Source: Armillaria gallica
Lineage: Eukaryota > Basidiomycota > Agaricomycetes > Agaricales > Physalacriaceae
Length of the DNA stretch: 64,000 nt
Assembly: GCA_037576215.1 (NCBI GenBank)
Contig: JBANDB010000002.1
Span: 5,828,001 to 5,892,000, forward strand
Direction: 5' to 3'
Shown here: in pieces, positions 36,148 to 48,257 of the stretch
Numbering within the stretch: position 1 is the first letter of the stretch
How the letters are laid out: every line of letters starts with the position of its first letter
Program-made: the position numbers and the translations under genes
The notes under the pieces: model-generated
Told to the model about the DNA's origin: nothing
Databases searched by the model: none
Seen by the model: the letters and a program-made list of their open reading frames with translations, nothing else

Positions 36148-38420
36148 ATGTCTAAAGTCGCTTCTCTTCTATGGATCGTTCTTCTCGCGAAGATCGTTGC
36201 ATCCGCACCAGCATCTGTCGACACGTCTGTCTCTGATGCCAGCGTCGCCACTGCATCAACCTCTGGTGCGACCATCACGAGCTCCACCGCCAGTGCTTCA
36301 GACGCAACACCGACGGTCGGGTACATCTCTACTGACCCCAATGATGTACTGTGGAATGAGGGAAGCAACCCTTCGCTAGTCACCGCCTACCGCGGGAAAC
36401 TTGGAGCTTCCGTCATGGGACCGGATAACATGCCAATGGACCTACAAAATCCCGACCTTTTCGCGCCACCTACCACAGATTCCGGCTCTATGTCAATAAT
36501 GTTTCATTTGAAATTTCTGCGAACTCTCTGACTCCATCATTACAGCCCCAACGCTAAATGGCCGTTCGCCCTCAGTCATAACCGCTTGCAGACAGGAGGA
36601 TGGGCCCGTCAAGAGAATAGTAAGCCACAGCCGCAATTCACCATTCGATTCTGTAGCACTAACACGCTATATCATAGTCGGTGTAATGCCCATCGCTACG
36701 CGTGAGTAGAGCGAAGACGTAACATCGTGCATGGAGCCCACTAGTTCACAGAAATGGCCAGCGTCAACATGCGACTCGAAGCAGGCGCAATTCGGTATGA
36801 TAACCTCATCGATATGTAGGTATAAACTGATAAATAGCCGCCAGCGAATTGCACTGGCACAAGACCGCAGAGGTGAGTGGTGTCTGATTAGGATACATTC
36901 GCACGCGATCTGACAGCGTCAAAAATAGTGGGCGTATGTTTTAAAGGTGTGATCGCAAATATAACTCCGATCATTGGCCTTTTTTGACGTCTTCTGCCAA
37001 GGGATCCACGCAGATTACGGCAGTCGACACGGAGGACGAAACTATATCGCCACTGTGGTGTGTATCCCTCATAAACGCACGGTACCAACCCTCATTGACC
37101 CTCTCAGGGACCTGGCGATTTGTGGTATTTCCCTCCTGGTATTCCTCACTCGCTACAAGCGACCGGGGATGACGAGCAAGGCTCTGAGTTTATTTTGGTA
37201 TATCTCCATTCAGAACCAGTTGTCCCTGTCCATTTCCAACTGCTCCACAGGTATTCGATGACGGAGATTTCAGCGAAGATTCCACGTTCTTGGTACTTCG
37301 ATCATTACCTCTCGCACTCTTATGTCTAACTCCACAATACAGTTGACTGACTGGTTAGACCACGTTCCGTATGAAGGTACGCGTTCTTTTTGTCCTGGTC
37401 TCATTTTGGTCAGCCTATGACCTTACATTGCAGTCATCCAAAAGAACTTCCAGGCCAGCAACTCGGACGCGTTCGCGCACATTCCTAAGGAGGAACTCTA
37501 CATCTTCCCAAGCAGTCCGTATTCCTTCATGTTTCCTTCAGGCGACTCCGGTCTAATTCGATGCAGCGGTCCCGGAGGACGACGCCTCAGCCCCGATAAG
37601 TCCCCAAGGAACCGTCCCAAATCCCTATTCCTTCGCTCTGTCCAAGGCCAATGCTACACAGTCTTCTGGAGGTTCGGTTAAAATCGTGGATTCCAGGTCA
37701 TTCACAGTCTCGTCCACTATCGCCATGGCGGAAGTTACCGTCGAGCCCGGCGCGATGAGGTATCTCTGTCTTACCTTTGGTATAGTACACTTTTCGCTGA
37801 ATCACGGTCTGTTAGGGAACTGCACTGGCATCCAACTATGGATGAATGGAGCTTCTTTATGTGTGTGGCTTCGTATATTGATGCATTTCTGCCCTGACAT
37901 TAGGTTAGTGAGGGTACAGGAAGAGTGACCGTCTTCGCATCTCAGGGTACCGCCAGGACGTTCAATTACCAGCCTGGTGATATCGGTTAGTCTTCTTTCT
38001 GAGTGTTCCATTCTATGACTGAGCCCACGGATGATAGGCTACGTTCCTACAGCCTACGGTAAGGAGTCTGATGTCATTCGACCTGCTCGGCGCTTCTTAC
38101 TATGTTTGATAAAGGACATTACGTCGAGAACACTGGTAATACGACATTGAAGTTCCTGGAAATCTTCAAGTCCGGTACGCACCATCCTTTGATGGCTGGG
38201 TCTTCAAGCTGACTGCGCTCCTCTTCAGATCGTTTCGAAGACATTAGTCTCAATCAGGTGAGAGATAATCGAGCGAGCTTTATCCCCAGCGTCTGACGAC
38301 AGCTTCCAGTGGTTGGCCCTGACTCCTCCCGCGGTTGTGAAGGCGCACTTGAACATAGATGATGCAACGATCAGCCAGCTCTCCAAAGTCAAGCCGGTCA
38401 TAATTGGACCAAGCGCTTGA
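36148..38420 (+). pseudogene. Bicupin oxalate decarboxylase, frameshifted copy
   Basis: Same exon-intron plan as the intact copy at 41055-43363. Signal peptide (MSKVASLLWIVLLAKIVASA), Ser/Thr/Ala-rich linker, then both cupin cores: RELHWHKTAEWAYVLKG with PHSLQ, and RELHWHPTMDEWSFFIEG with GHYVENTG. The flexible-lid motif appears as SEDST. In the exon starting at 37002, which encodes GSTQITAVDT, one base is missing relative to the second copy near 37033-37036, between the codons for VDTE and RNYIATV. The exon is 56 nt instead of 57 and no alternative splice site restores phase. If not a sequencing error, the protein is truncated inside the first cupin domain. All other exons look sound, so the loss is recent. 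Confidence 0.8.
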
Positions 38421-38572
38421 TAGGGATTATCTTAAAACACGCACTTATCTGGCGTCCCAACTAGATAGTAATACAAGGATATTTCAATGACTTTTGACTT
38501 TGCATTAGAGAATATGTGTAAAATGCCATTCTCAGAGCTACAATGTTGCATTGATTTTGCATCCACTGCAGA

Positions 38573-38592
38573 GATAGATAGATAGATAGATA
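38573..38592. repeat. (GATA)5 microsatellite
   Basis: Five perfect GATA units. Confidence 0.95.
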
Positions 38593-38714
38593 ACCGGACG
38601 AGGTCCCAAAAAGGAACGCCGGGGTTCTGTGCTGCCACTAAACGTGTCACAGACTACAACACTCCATGCCGCTATGATACCCTCAGTTGCCAGCCAAGGA
38701 CGTCTCACGGATTT

Positions 38715-39075
38715 AAAGTGTCATAGGGACAAGTGAAAAACACCAAAAAACATAAAGAACCAGAACAGACGGAGTGACAAGGTCCCACCGCATACTCCCA
38801 ACAATGCCAACAACGAAACACACCGTGACAGGGTCGTTATACAACGCCCCACCAACGAAAGTGACAGGACAAAGAAATGGATCCACGGAACACGGAACAT
38901 GGTCATGGAACACCAGGACAACGAACACGACGAAACATGGAACAAGGCAACATACAAAGGAAACACAGAAAATGCGACACAGTGGTAGCACACAGATGTA
39001 ACACACAGCAGTAACACACAGAGGTAACACAGAGGGAAATACGACAGCGGGAACACAGAGAAGCATGCATAAGCG
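38715..39075. repeat. T-poor low-complexity tract
   Basis: About 360 bp in which the plus strand is almost devoid of T and rich in AAC/ACA/GGA. Imperfect 12-15-bp units resembling GTAACACACAG recur near 38990-39040. The opposite-strand frame of about 120 codons here (Cys/Val/Leu-rich) is a compositional artefact, not a gene. Confidence 0.7.
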
Positions 39076-41054
39076 ACGCAACCCCTGTTTCCTGCATCAG
39101 ACGATATGTGCACCATCTGTCGAGATAAATGCGTCTAGAGAAACCCGCGACACCGCGGGATATGCTCAGAGGCTATTCGAGAGAAGGTGGCCAAGATATC
39201 CCAAAGGGGACGCTCAACATCCTGACCCCTATTTTCCACTCGGATCGCTTGTGCGTCATCCATCGAAAAAGGCGCTCCCTGAGTAACCTGCGACCCTGCA
39301 CAACACACTTGAGAGGCATTCGAGTGGGGAGGAGCGATATTCGGCAATCGCGAGTATCGATGATGGTGGTGAAGGACCGAAGTTTAACTTCCGAAGATGT
39401 TGGCACCGGCACAAGGTCCCAATCAGGAACGGTGACATGTGCCGTGCCGATAAGGTTCGGCGTATCGGCCCGAGTGCCGCTCCGTGATCATCGATTGATC
39501 AAACCGTTGCACTTTCAAGTTCAACAAACCATTACCATCTTCCTCATCTCACCGTTCTGGTTTCTGACCCAGTTTCTCATCTCCGTGAACGATTGAAAAT
39601 GATATAGATGACAGGCAACTTGTATACTGATCTTGTGTGCAATACCACTTCAAAGTTCTGTACTCGTAAGCATGTCGCCTGTAACCGTGCAACGAAGAAT
39701 CATATTCATATAGATTTTGACACAGCTTCTCTGGATGCAGCGAGTGTATTTTCTCTTTCCGTGGCTAGTAATATGGCGACGATGCTTTGGGATAGGTGCT
39801 GATTCGTTAATAAGAATCAAGGGGAAACTGAGTACCTCTACGGATTACTCGCTGCGCAGTAACACAGGCGGCAGGCCTCCTTTGTCCGGCCTGCCTAGCG
39901 TGCCGTGTAACATCTTTTGGTGAACTTTCTGGTGAGGTTGCTCATCCCAGAACTTTAGAACCCTTCATCGCCATTCAATCGCCATTAGAGCAATTCCGAC
40001 GGAGGACGATTTTGGTATCTTAGGGTTGTAGTCTTACTAATGGTGTTCGACCGTACAGAATCCGAGAACTGATACGACAGCTCGCCGTTGTACTTCTGTC
40101 TATATGATGTAAGATGGCCGATAGCTTGCCCGAGGACATCATGTAGTCGGGTCAATCAGGAACAAGTCTTTAGGCGGTGGGCGCGTTCCGCTAAGGGCGG
40201 ACTTCTTTGTATATTGGTGGGTAATAAATGATCCAACGAATTCTGATCTCATGCTCTCAAGCAGCTTCATTACAATCCATATCGGTCCAGACCGGCTAGT
40301 ACACCAAGATGTCCCTGAGAAATAATACAATGGCTCGAAGAGCAGGGCGCTTGGCAGCTGGCGGGGTACCAATATTTTTCTAAGTTGCCTCTCCAGAACT
40401 TCGTATCGACCTACTCCAACAAGAACCACTGTTTCTTCTTCAACAAATCGGGTACTTGACTTGGGATTTTTATTCGACGGATGGCCTATTTTTAGACGTG
40501 AGCTATTCTTATCCGTGATAATTTGTACTAAAAATAACATCCTCTAGCCACAAATGTGTGCTTTGCTGGTAGTTCCCCGCTGACGGTGATTATGCCCATA
40601 CCTGCGGTTGTTGCTTGAGCCGGGGGCGATGTCTGTCACCATTTCTGACTACGCTAAAACTCGACCTTTACCATTATGAGCAGCCGTTAGAGGGCGCCCA
40701 AGGGCACTTTGCAAGCACCTGACGGATCTCATGGCTGAACGTAGATCAGAGGCACTGTTAGGACATCAGATCCGACATTTCTTGGCTATATCTTATCCCG
40801 ATGTTAGCCATGAATTAGCGTCATTCACCGCGGTAATGGATAAAGAATGAAAACGTAACGTTAGTGATCCTTCGCTTAACTTCCTTATTCATCTGAAATG
40901 TATCGTGGAATCGTAGCTATCTCCCGTTCGTCCCCGAGGACTGAATGAGTCGGTGATTTGTAATTTTGAAGACAGAGCCACAGAAAAGTCTTAAAAGCCT
41001 CAAGCATTTCTGAGTTCATCTATCTCTCAGAAGTCCATCTCTAGCACGCTCACC
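39076..41054. other. No supported gene
   Basis: About 2 kb between the two oxalate decarboxylase copies. Frames of 155 codons (39129-39596, plus) and 133 codons (40540-40139, minus) have no recognisable domain, and I do not call them. Confidence 0.4.
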
Positions 41055-43363
41055 ATGATCAAAGTCTCTTCCCTTCTGTTGATTGCTTTCCTCACTAGAT
41101 TCGGTGACGGTGCTCCTACAAGCGGTAACTCCTCCTCGACCGACGCTAGTGTCACCACGTCGTTCACTGAGGCGTTGTTGAGCACTGCCGTCCCGACTTC
41201 GACAGATACATCCTTCGAGGAGACGACGACTGCTGGCTTCATCTCCACTGACCCTAACAACGTCTTGTGGAACGAGACTAGCGACCCCTCTGTAGTCACC
41301 CCTCAACGCGGGACACTCGGCGCCCCCATTTTAGGCCCGGATAACATACCAATTGATCTACAAAATCCCGACCTTTTTGCACCACCGACCACTGATTCTG
41401 AATTAATGTCAGTGAAATGAACTTCTCATTTTCGCTTTAATTTTCTGACCCGCCTTTCCCGTCGAACAGTCCCAATGCCAAATGGCCTTTCGCCCTTAGC
41501 CATAACCGTTTACAAACGGGGGGGTGGGCTCGCCAAGAGAACAGTAAGTTACATCTCATTCTTTTCTCTTCAGATGACGCGGGACTGATGTAATTTCTTG
41601 TAGTCCAGGTTATGCCTATCGCTACTGGTGAGTAAGGCGGCAACTTACGATGTCGCAAGTTCACATAATGGTACCGGCAGAAATGGCTGGCGTCGACATG
41701 CGACTGGAACCGGGAGCAATTCGGTAAGTGTTTCGGGATTTAGTATACCTGTGGCTCATACTAGTGGACCTATAGTGAATTACACTGGCACTCGACGGCA
41801 GAAGTATGTCGCTTTTAGTCTATTCATGACATGGTCGTCTGACATAGTTAATGACAGTGGGCGTATGTGCTAAAGGTGAACACGTTCAGTTCTAAGCCTG
41901 AGATGCTGCCGTTAACCTCAACGTTTTCTCCCAAAGGGATCCACTCAAATCACCGCAGTCGACCAAGATGGGCGAAACTACCTTGCCACTGTGGTATGTG
42001 TCTTCTTAGAGCATAATATGCATTTGTCTGATGTGTATTAGCATGCTGGTGACCTGTGGTACTTTCCTCCAGGTGTACCTCACTCTCTACAGGCCACTGG
42101 AGATGATAAAGAGGGATCGGAGTTTCTTCTAGTAAGCTCTATACGTGATCTTCTCGAAGTTCTCCCTTAGCAACGGTGTAGGTATTTGATAATGGAGCTT
42201 TCTCTGAAGACTCCACGTTCATGGTACGTCGAATCGTAAACACGAGCACTATTACGGTTAACCATGCAATAATACAGCTGACTGACTGGTTGGACCACGT
42301 CCCGTATGAAGGTGCACTTACGCGATGATTCTGACTCCTTTCCTTCGCTGACGAAATCTCTTGTTCTCCAGTTATCCAAAAGAACTTCCAGGTCAGTAAC
42401 CCGGACGCGTTCGCGCACATTCCTGGACATGAGCTCTATATCTTCCCAAGCGGTTCGGTCTTTTCCGTACACCCTGAATACACGTAAATACTGATCTATG
42501 ATCAGCTGTTCCCCCCGACGATGCAACTGCCCCGGAAGATCCTCAAGGAACAGTCCCTAATCCTTTCTCGTTCCCACTATCTCAGATCAACGCGACTCAG
42601 CATACTGGCGGGGCTGTGAAGATTGTGGATTCCACGACATTCACTGTATCTACGACTATCGCGATGGCTGAGGTGACCGTTAATCCCGGCGCGATGCGGT
42701 ACGAAATGGTTATTGTTTCCTCACATTTCCGTAGACTGAGGGAATCCTAGGGAGCTACACTGGCATCCGACTCAGGATGAATGGAGTTTCTTCATGTATG
42801 TGGTTGTTTTGCATCTTTCCAGCTCCATTTGACGTCTTTCCAGCGAAGGTACAGGAAGAATGACACTCTTCGCATCGTCAGGTATTGCTAATACGTTCAA
42901 TTACGAGCCTGGCGACATTGGTAAGTTTCTTTGTCTGCTGTTTCCGCTATAAGTATCGATGATTAACCTTTTCGATAGGCTACGTCCCGGCAGCTTACGG
43001 TAAGTAGCTGGCACTGGCTCATCTGCTCCTCATCTTCAATTTCGCTGAACAGGTCACTACGTCGAAAACACTGGGAATACGACTTTAAAGTACTTGGAGA
43101 TCTTCAAGTCGGGTGAGTGTCTCCGAACGTCTTAGCTCCAAGGGATAGAACTAATGTATACTCTCTACGGCCAGCTCGTTTCCAGGACATCAGCCTCAAC
43201 CAGGTGAGAAAAAATTGTTTTGATGTTGGCCCAATCTGACGAAAATCTCCAGTGGTTGGCTTTGACTCCTCCTGCGTTGGTCCAAGCCCATTTGAATTTG
43301 GACAACGAGACCATCAGCCAGCTTTCCAAAGTCAAACCAGTCGTCATCGGACCTAGCGCTTGA
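41055..43363 (+). CDS. Secreted bicupin oxalate decarboxylase (intact)
   Basis: Eighteen exons splice in phase to 459 aa. A signal peptide (MIKVSSLLLIAFLTRFGDG) and Ser/Thr linker precede two cupin domains. Domain 1 has Mn-binding RELHWHSTAEWAYVLKG and the later His in PHSLQ. Domain 2 has RELHWHPTQDEWSFFIEG and GHYVENTG. The lid segment FSEDSTF retains the Glu that marks decarboxylases (SENST in bacterial OxdC) as opposed to oxidases. The enzyme would convert oxalate to formate and CO2 outside the cell, controlling the acid that many wood- and litter-decay fungi secrete. PNAKWPFALSHNRLQTGGWA is the usual family start. The length fits fungal secreted enzymes. A frameshifted direct-repeat paralogue lies about 4.9 kb upstream with the same intron positions. 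Confidence 0.93.
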
Positions 43364-43507
43364 TTTTGTTTTACTTTAAAGAACAATTCGTATACATTTC
43401 ATGTACGGACACCTTTCCTACTCTTAATAAAGCTTCGAGTTCTATACTCTTTGAACAAGTGCCAGCCCTCCGCAACGAGTAATGTGGATACTTCGTCATT
43501 CGACCTT

Positions 43508-45246
43508 CTACACGGTTGTAGTCAACATCACATTCAATCCTTGCGCCTTGTAGACATCGAGAGTAGAAATAATCGTGATACGCTCCACCTCCTCTTCACC
43601 TTTCTTATTCTCCGCACGATGGAACCGGCAGAGATTGACCTCTTCCAAACGCCGCACTGGAGGTGACTGGGCGTGAGCAAGTATCCATCGAGACTCCACC
43701 ATATTACCGCTTAGATGCAAAGTATGCAGACAAGGGACCAAAGGTATAGCTCCGTCAGCACTGAGTGTCAACTGCAGAAGTGTCTGATCGCTAACGGCAC
43801 CCTCGTCGACGTCCGTGAGGCGAATGTCCTCGAGGGATGGGCATGTACGAAGGATGTGCAGGAAATCATCCCCTAGGACTTGACCTCGGTCAAAGTGGAG
43901 AGTAGTGATATGTGGTGGACCTGAGCATTCAAGAAGGCTACGAATAGCGGTGAACGTTTCAGGGGTTTCACGTCAATAGTAATTGCTGCAACATGCTACC
44001 TGAAGGCTCATGAGGGCGGGAAGTTTGATCATTTCTGCAAACTGAGCCAGCGGTTCGTGATTGTCCTGGCCCCAGGACGAGAGGGACAATGTGCGAAGGC
44101 TGGAACAGACGACTGGAAGAGCCTCTCCGGTCATGTCAGGGTCGAAGCTCTCCCTTCCGAAACGACGAAAATGACATTCTTCCACGTTGACGAGACTGCG
44201 CATAAGACGGATGGCATATAATGGGACGGGGCCGCTTGGCTCGTCTTATAAAATGCACTATCACTTGTAAAACTGTGAATCTGGGTCCAGGGAAGGCGAA
44301 AGGAATACAGAGGGCACAGTACATCAACGATGCCCAGTGAACGAAGGCTTGGACAACGAAACAAATCCAGGCCGTGGTAATCATCGATAACCCCTACATC
44401 GGTAGGAAATAGACACAAATCTACCATTGAAGGCAGGGAAAAGTGGTATGAGGGCATGTTGGCAAACATATCTGTGGGGAGATAGAGATTTAGACGCTCC
44501 ACGCGCGCAGAAAACGAAAACAGGATAGTGGCGATCGCAGTTGGTAGCTTAGTAAACGATGAACGACGAACATCGTTCCAAACTGATAACGACAAGAGGT
44601 GATTCTTCGACTGATCTAGTTGCAGGCCAAGCCGATGAGTATAGGCAATGCCGCGAGCATCGTCGCCAAAATTATCATCGGTAACAATGACGTTTATGAA
44701 CGACCACAGCTCGGGGAAGGATACCACCACTTTATTCCACTGCCTACACACTCCTCCAATTGTCCAGAGCGCGTTTTCAGTGGGATAAAAGTTCCATCGT
44801 TCATCGTCTCCTTCAATGGAACACGAGTGTGGTATGGGAAAAACAGTCGTCAGATTGAATATGCGAAGGAGGATCTCTGCGGGGAGGCGCCTCACGGGAT
44901 TGAAGAATCGTTTCGTTTGCGTGATTACGTCGCAAATGGCTTGCCTTTCTTGGCATAGGACATTGACTTTCTGCTCAGCAAGTGAGATATGGCTTTTCAT
45001 GTCGGCGATGAAGTCCGTCAGTTGCGCCTCGTCCATATTAATTTTCCGTATTTCCATATCACATGAAACGATCCTCTCCCGAAGGGTGGCCTCTTCCGTC
45101 TCAGAAGGAGGATCATTCGTAATCGTCAGACCGGCCAAATTCGGGCTGAGAGTATGGCGGTTAGGAGGAAAGTCGGGAGATGGCAAGTTGTGGTTGGGAC
45201 ATGTGCAACCTGTGCAAGGCGACCAGTTCAAAGGAGCTCCCGTCAT
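43508..45246 (-). pseudogene. F-box family pseudogene
   Basis: Starts MTGAPLNWSPCTGCTCPNHN and follows the intact relatives through coiled coil, F-box (NPVRRLPAEILLRIF) and Leu-rich repeats. Near 44230-44240 the frame shifts: the first frame runs on as nonsense to 44131, while the homologous text resumes in another phase. A TGA stop at about 43973-43975 replaces an Arg codon (CNYY then stop then RETPETFTA), consistent with a C-to-T change. About ten codons are also missing before VESRWILAHAQSPP. The C-terminal LDVYKAQGLNVML tail is still recognisable. It lies directly downstream of the intact copy in a head-to-tail minus-strand array. Confidence 0.88.
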
Positions 45247-45699
45247 AAGAGCTGTCTCTTTCGGACCGTAAGACGCTTGAAAGTCAAAGGGGCAAATGCA
45301 AAATAATCTGAGGAAGGATCCAAGTTAATGAATGCGATGATACGCTATATTGTCATTCCCTACACTCTATTCCAAAAGCGTAATTATAGAGTAACTTGGT
45401 CGTCTGTTAGATCAACTTTACTACTAAACAGAGGGGTTAAATTCTAATCTAAATTGAAGCAGACATTCTCAGGTGTTACTCGCGACAACTTCCCAGTACT
45501 TCTCCTAAATGAGTGCCGATGCACCTTAGTCCGTGCTCTGGGTCAACGTCGTTGAACAAGAATGCGGAAAGAAAAGACGCGGAAATCTATGAAAAGAAAT
45601 AGAAGAGCAAGATGTAGTAGAATCGATTGATGACCGACATCAAAATGAACGCTAAAGGCCTATACAAATGCGAGACAACGGGAACGTAAAGATACTTCG

Positions 45700-47472
45700 C
45701 TATTCCTGCACCTTTGTACCCAACGTCACGTCCATTCCTTGCGCCCTGTAGACATCAAGAGCCGAAAGAACTGTGATACGCGCCACCTCATCTTCATCTG
45801 GTTCTTCCAAGCTTTCCGTATCAAGGAATCGGCATAAATCGACCTCATTCAAGCGCCGAACAGGAGGAGATTGGGCATGGGCAAGCGTCCATCGGGACTC
45901 CACCATATCTACAAATATCTGCATATCAAACGAGATTGTACCACTGATACGCAAGGCATGCAGACGTGGTACCAAAGGCATTGTTCCATTGACCCCCAAT
46001 GTTAATAAACGGTGCAGTTGGTCCGTTATGGCGTCTCCGTTTACGTCTGTGAGATGGATAACCTCTAGGGTTGGGCATTCACGGACAATATATAATAAAT
46101 CATCCTCCTGCATGTCGCCATGATCAAAGTGGAAAATGGTGATAGGAGATGGCCCGGAACGCTCAAGGAGGCCACGGATAGATGTGAAAGTCTCCTTTGA
46201 GTCGCGGACAGGGTGGCCTGATAAGCAAGAAACCCGAAGTTCTGTTAAAGCAGGAAGTGTCAGCCTCTCCGCGAACTGCTTTATCGGCAGCTCGCCATTA
46301 TAATGCCAAGACGAGAGGTTCAGGACGCGAAGGCTGGAACACAATACTGGATAGGGTCCAGTAAAGTCAACCTCGGGACTCTGCAGTTCAAGTCTCAACT
46401 CGCATATCTCCAGTGCCGTGAGTTTCTGTATTGTAAGGAGAAGATGCAAGGGTTCAGTACCAGGCGCACGCGTTGCATACAGAGCATGATCACTGGTGAA
46501 GGTAGTGATTTGCGCCCATGGGAGAGCAAAGGAGGAGTGAGCACTTGGCATATCAATGACATGGAGTTCACGAAGCAGTGGACAATGAAATAAATCCAAT
46601 TCTTCAATGCCATTGGGTGTGTCTCCGTCCGTAGCGATCAAACACAGCTTTTTCAATGACGGCATAGACAGATGTAATGATGGGATTTTTGAGAACACGA
46701 TGGTATGGAGATAGAGATGGAGACATTCCACGCGACCGGAAATGGAGAATAGAACGGCTGCCAGGGCTGGGGGTAGACTATTGAACGATGAGTGTCTGGA
46801 ATCATTCCAAACCGAAAGCGATAAACGATGCAGTTTTGAGCGTGCCAGCTGCATGCCCAGCCGCCGAACGTATGCAATTCCACGAGGATTTTCTCCGAAG
46901 TTTGAGTCGGTGATCACCACATTGACGAACGACCAAAGTTCCGGGAAGGAGAGTGATCCTGTCCTCCACCGCTTACATACCCTTTCGATGGACCAGAGCA
47001 TGTTGTCAGAGGGATGAAATTCCCATTGATTATCACCCTTTGTATGGGACCGCGATATGGGAAAGTCGATCGTTGAACGGAATATACGAAGGAGAATTTC
47101 CGCAGGAAGGCGTCTAATGGGATGAAGGAGCCCCTTCCTTTCGATTATAGCTTCGGAAATGTGATTTCTTTCGTGGCACAGAGCGGCCAATTTTTGCTGA
47201 GCAAGCGAAATGCGAGTTTTCATGTCGGAAATGAACTGCTCCAGACGGGATTCCTCCTTGTTGATATCCTGTATCTCTGCCTCGTAAGTGGATATCATTC
47301 CGCGGAGTGTAGCGATCTCGCCCTCCATAGGCTCGTCATTCGAATGCGTAAGACGTGCCAAATTCGGGTCATTGAGAGTATGGCGATCAGGAGGAAAGTC
47401 ATGAGATGGCAGATGGTGATTGGGGCATGCGCATCCTGTGCAAGGCGACCAGTTCAAATGAGTTCCCGTCAT
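45700..47472 (-). CDS. F-box/LRR-like protein, coiled-coil family (intact)
   Basis: One uninterrupted 590-codon frame, with no intron needed. It starts MTGTHLNWSPCTGCACPNHH, a C-x2-C-x-C-x2-H motif. A predicted coiled coil spans about residues 52-115 (alternating Glu/Lys/Leu heptads). The F-box is about 116-165 (HPIRRLPAEILLRIF ... VCKRWR ... FPELW). The rest is degenerate Leu-rich repeats, ending LDVYRAQGMDVTLGTKVQE. F-box proteins recruit substrates to SCF ubiquitin ligases through Skp1; the LRR-like part is the likely substrate-binding surface. Large, rapidly evolving F-box families of this coiled-coil type are typical of Agaricomycetes. The substrate is unknown. It is the middle member of a three-gene minus-strand array and has no lesion. 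Confidence 0.9.
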   Translation of the reverse strand: MTGTHLNWSPCTGCACPNHHLPSHDFPPDRHTLNDPNLARLTHSNDEPMEGEIATLRGMISTYEAEIQDINKEESRLEQFISDMKTRISLAQQKLAALCHERNHISEAIIERKGLLHPIRRLPAEILLRIFRSTIDFPISRSHTKGDNQWEFHPSDNMLWSIERVCKRWRTGSLSFPELWSFVNVVITDSNFGENPRGIAYVRRLGMQLARSKLHRLSLSVWNDSRHSSFNSLPPALAAVLFSISGRVECLHLYLHTIVFSKIPSLHLSMPSLKKLCLIATDGDTPNGIEELDLFHCPLLRELHVIDMPSAHSSFALPWAQITTFTSDHALYATRAPGTEPLHLLLTIQKLTALEICELRLELQSPEVDFTGPYPVLCSSLRVLNLSSWHYNGELPIKQFAERLTLPALTELRVSCLSGHPVRDSKETFTSIRGLLERSGPSPITIFHFDHGDMQEDDLLYIVRECPTLEVIHLTDVNGDAITDQLHRLLTLGVNGTMPLVPRLHALRISGTISFDMQIFVDMVESRWTLAHAQSPPVRRLNEVDLCRFLDTESLEEPDEDEVARITVLSALDVYRAQGMDVTLGTKVQE

Positions 47473-48257
47473 AATGATTGTCTCGCCGGACCCAGTGTGT
47501 CGCTCGGCAGTTACAAGAAGGGAATGCGAGAGAGATGGCCTGAGGAAGTATTTGATTCAGTAAATGTATGAATACGAGATTATGACACTACTTTATTGCT
47601 TCAACAACGTAATGTAGGGCAACTCAGTCGTCGGTTAAAAAATTGAAGGAGTTTGCATCCGAAGGCTATTCTGGTCACGCGAAACCCACGTGCGTGTATC
47701 CGGGTATAGTAATCTCAGAAATCTGACGTGCGTCCGCCATCTGCGTGTAAGAGGGAGTGTATTAATTCCAGGGACGGTACCTGCAGCTGTGGCACCTTTC
47801 CAGAGGATTAATTCTACTGGATGAGCCCCATTGATGTACTTCGAGGCTAGTCCCTGTCAATCTACTACAATTTGAAGTCAAGCCGCCGCTTTAGAGTTGC
47901 AGTTTAGACAAAGGGAATAGCACCAGGCATCTCTTCGACGTCTCACTTAAGATGATCCCGGCCCTCACTTTTTTGGGAAAAAAAATTTAGCGATCAGGTA
48001 AGTGGTGTTCTTCGGAAGCATCCCGGTCTATGAACATAATAGCACCAACAGCTTTTGCTCAAATGGAATGAAAGTTTAAAACGACCCAATTCCGTAGATC
48101 ACGCACATAGGTTTCGCGGACTCTCATATTGAAAAGACCAATGTAACAAGACACGCTTCCGATGATTAGGTCGACAGCAACAAGAGTGCAATTTAGACCA
48201 GGAAATATACTAGGGCAAAATAACGGGACCGTAGTAAAGAGTAGCGTAGATTTTACC

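Noticed and set aside
38713..39116. Overlapping minus-strand frames of 122-131 codons rich in Cys, Val and Leu
   Set aside because: They are explained by the T-poor composition of the opposite strand; two frames are open together and neither resembles a protein family.
39129..39596. 155-codon plus-strand frame
   Set aside because: Arg/Ser-rich without domain, promoter or splice support; chance or relic cannot be excluded, so it is not called.
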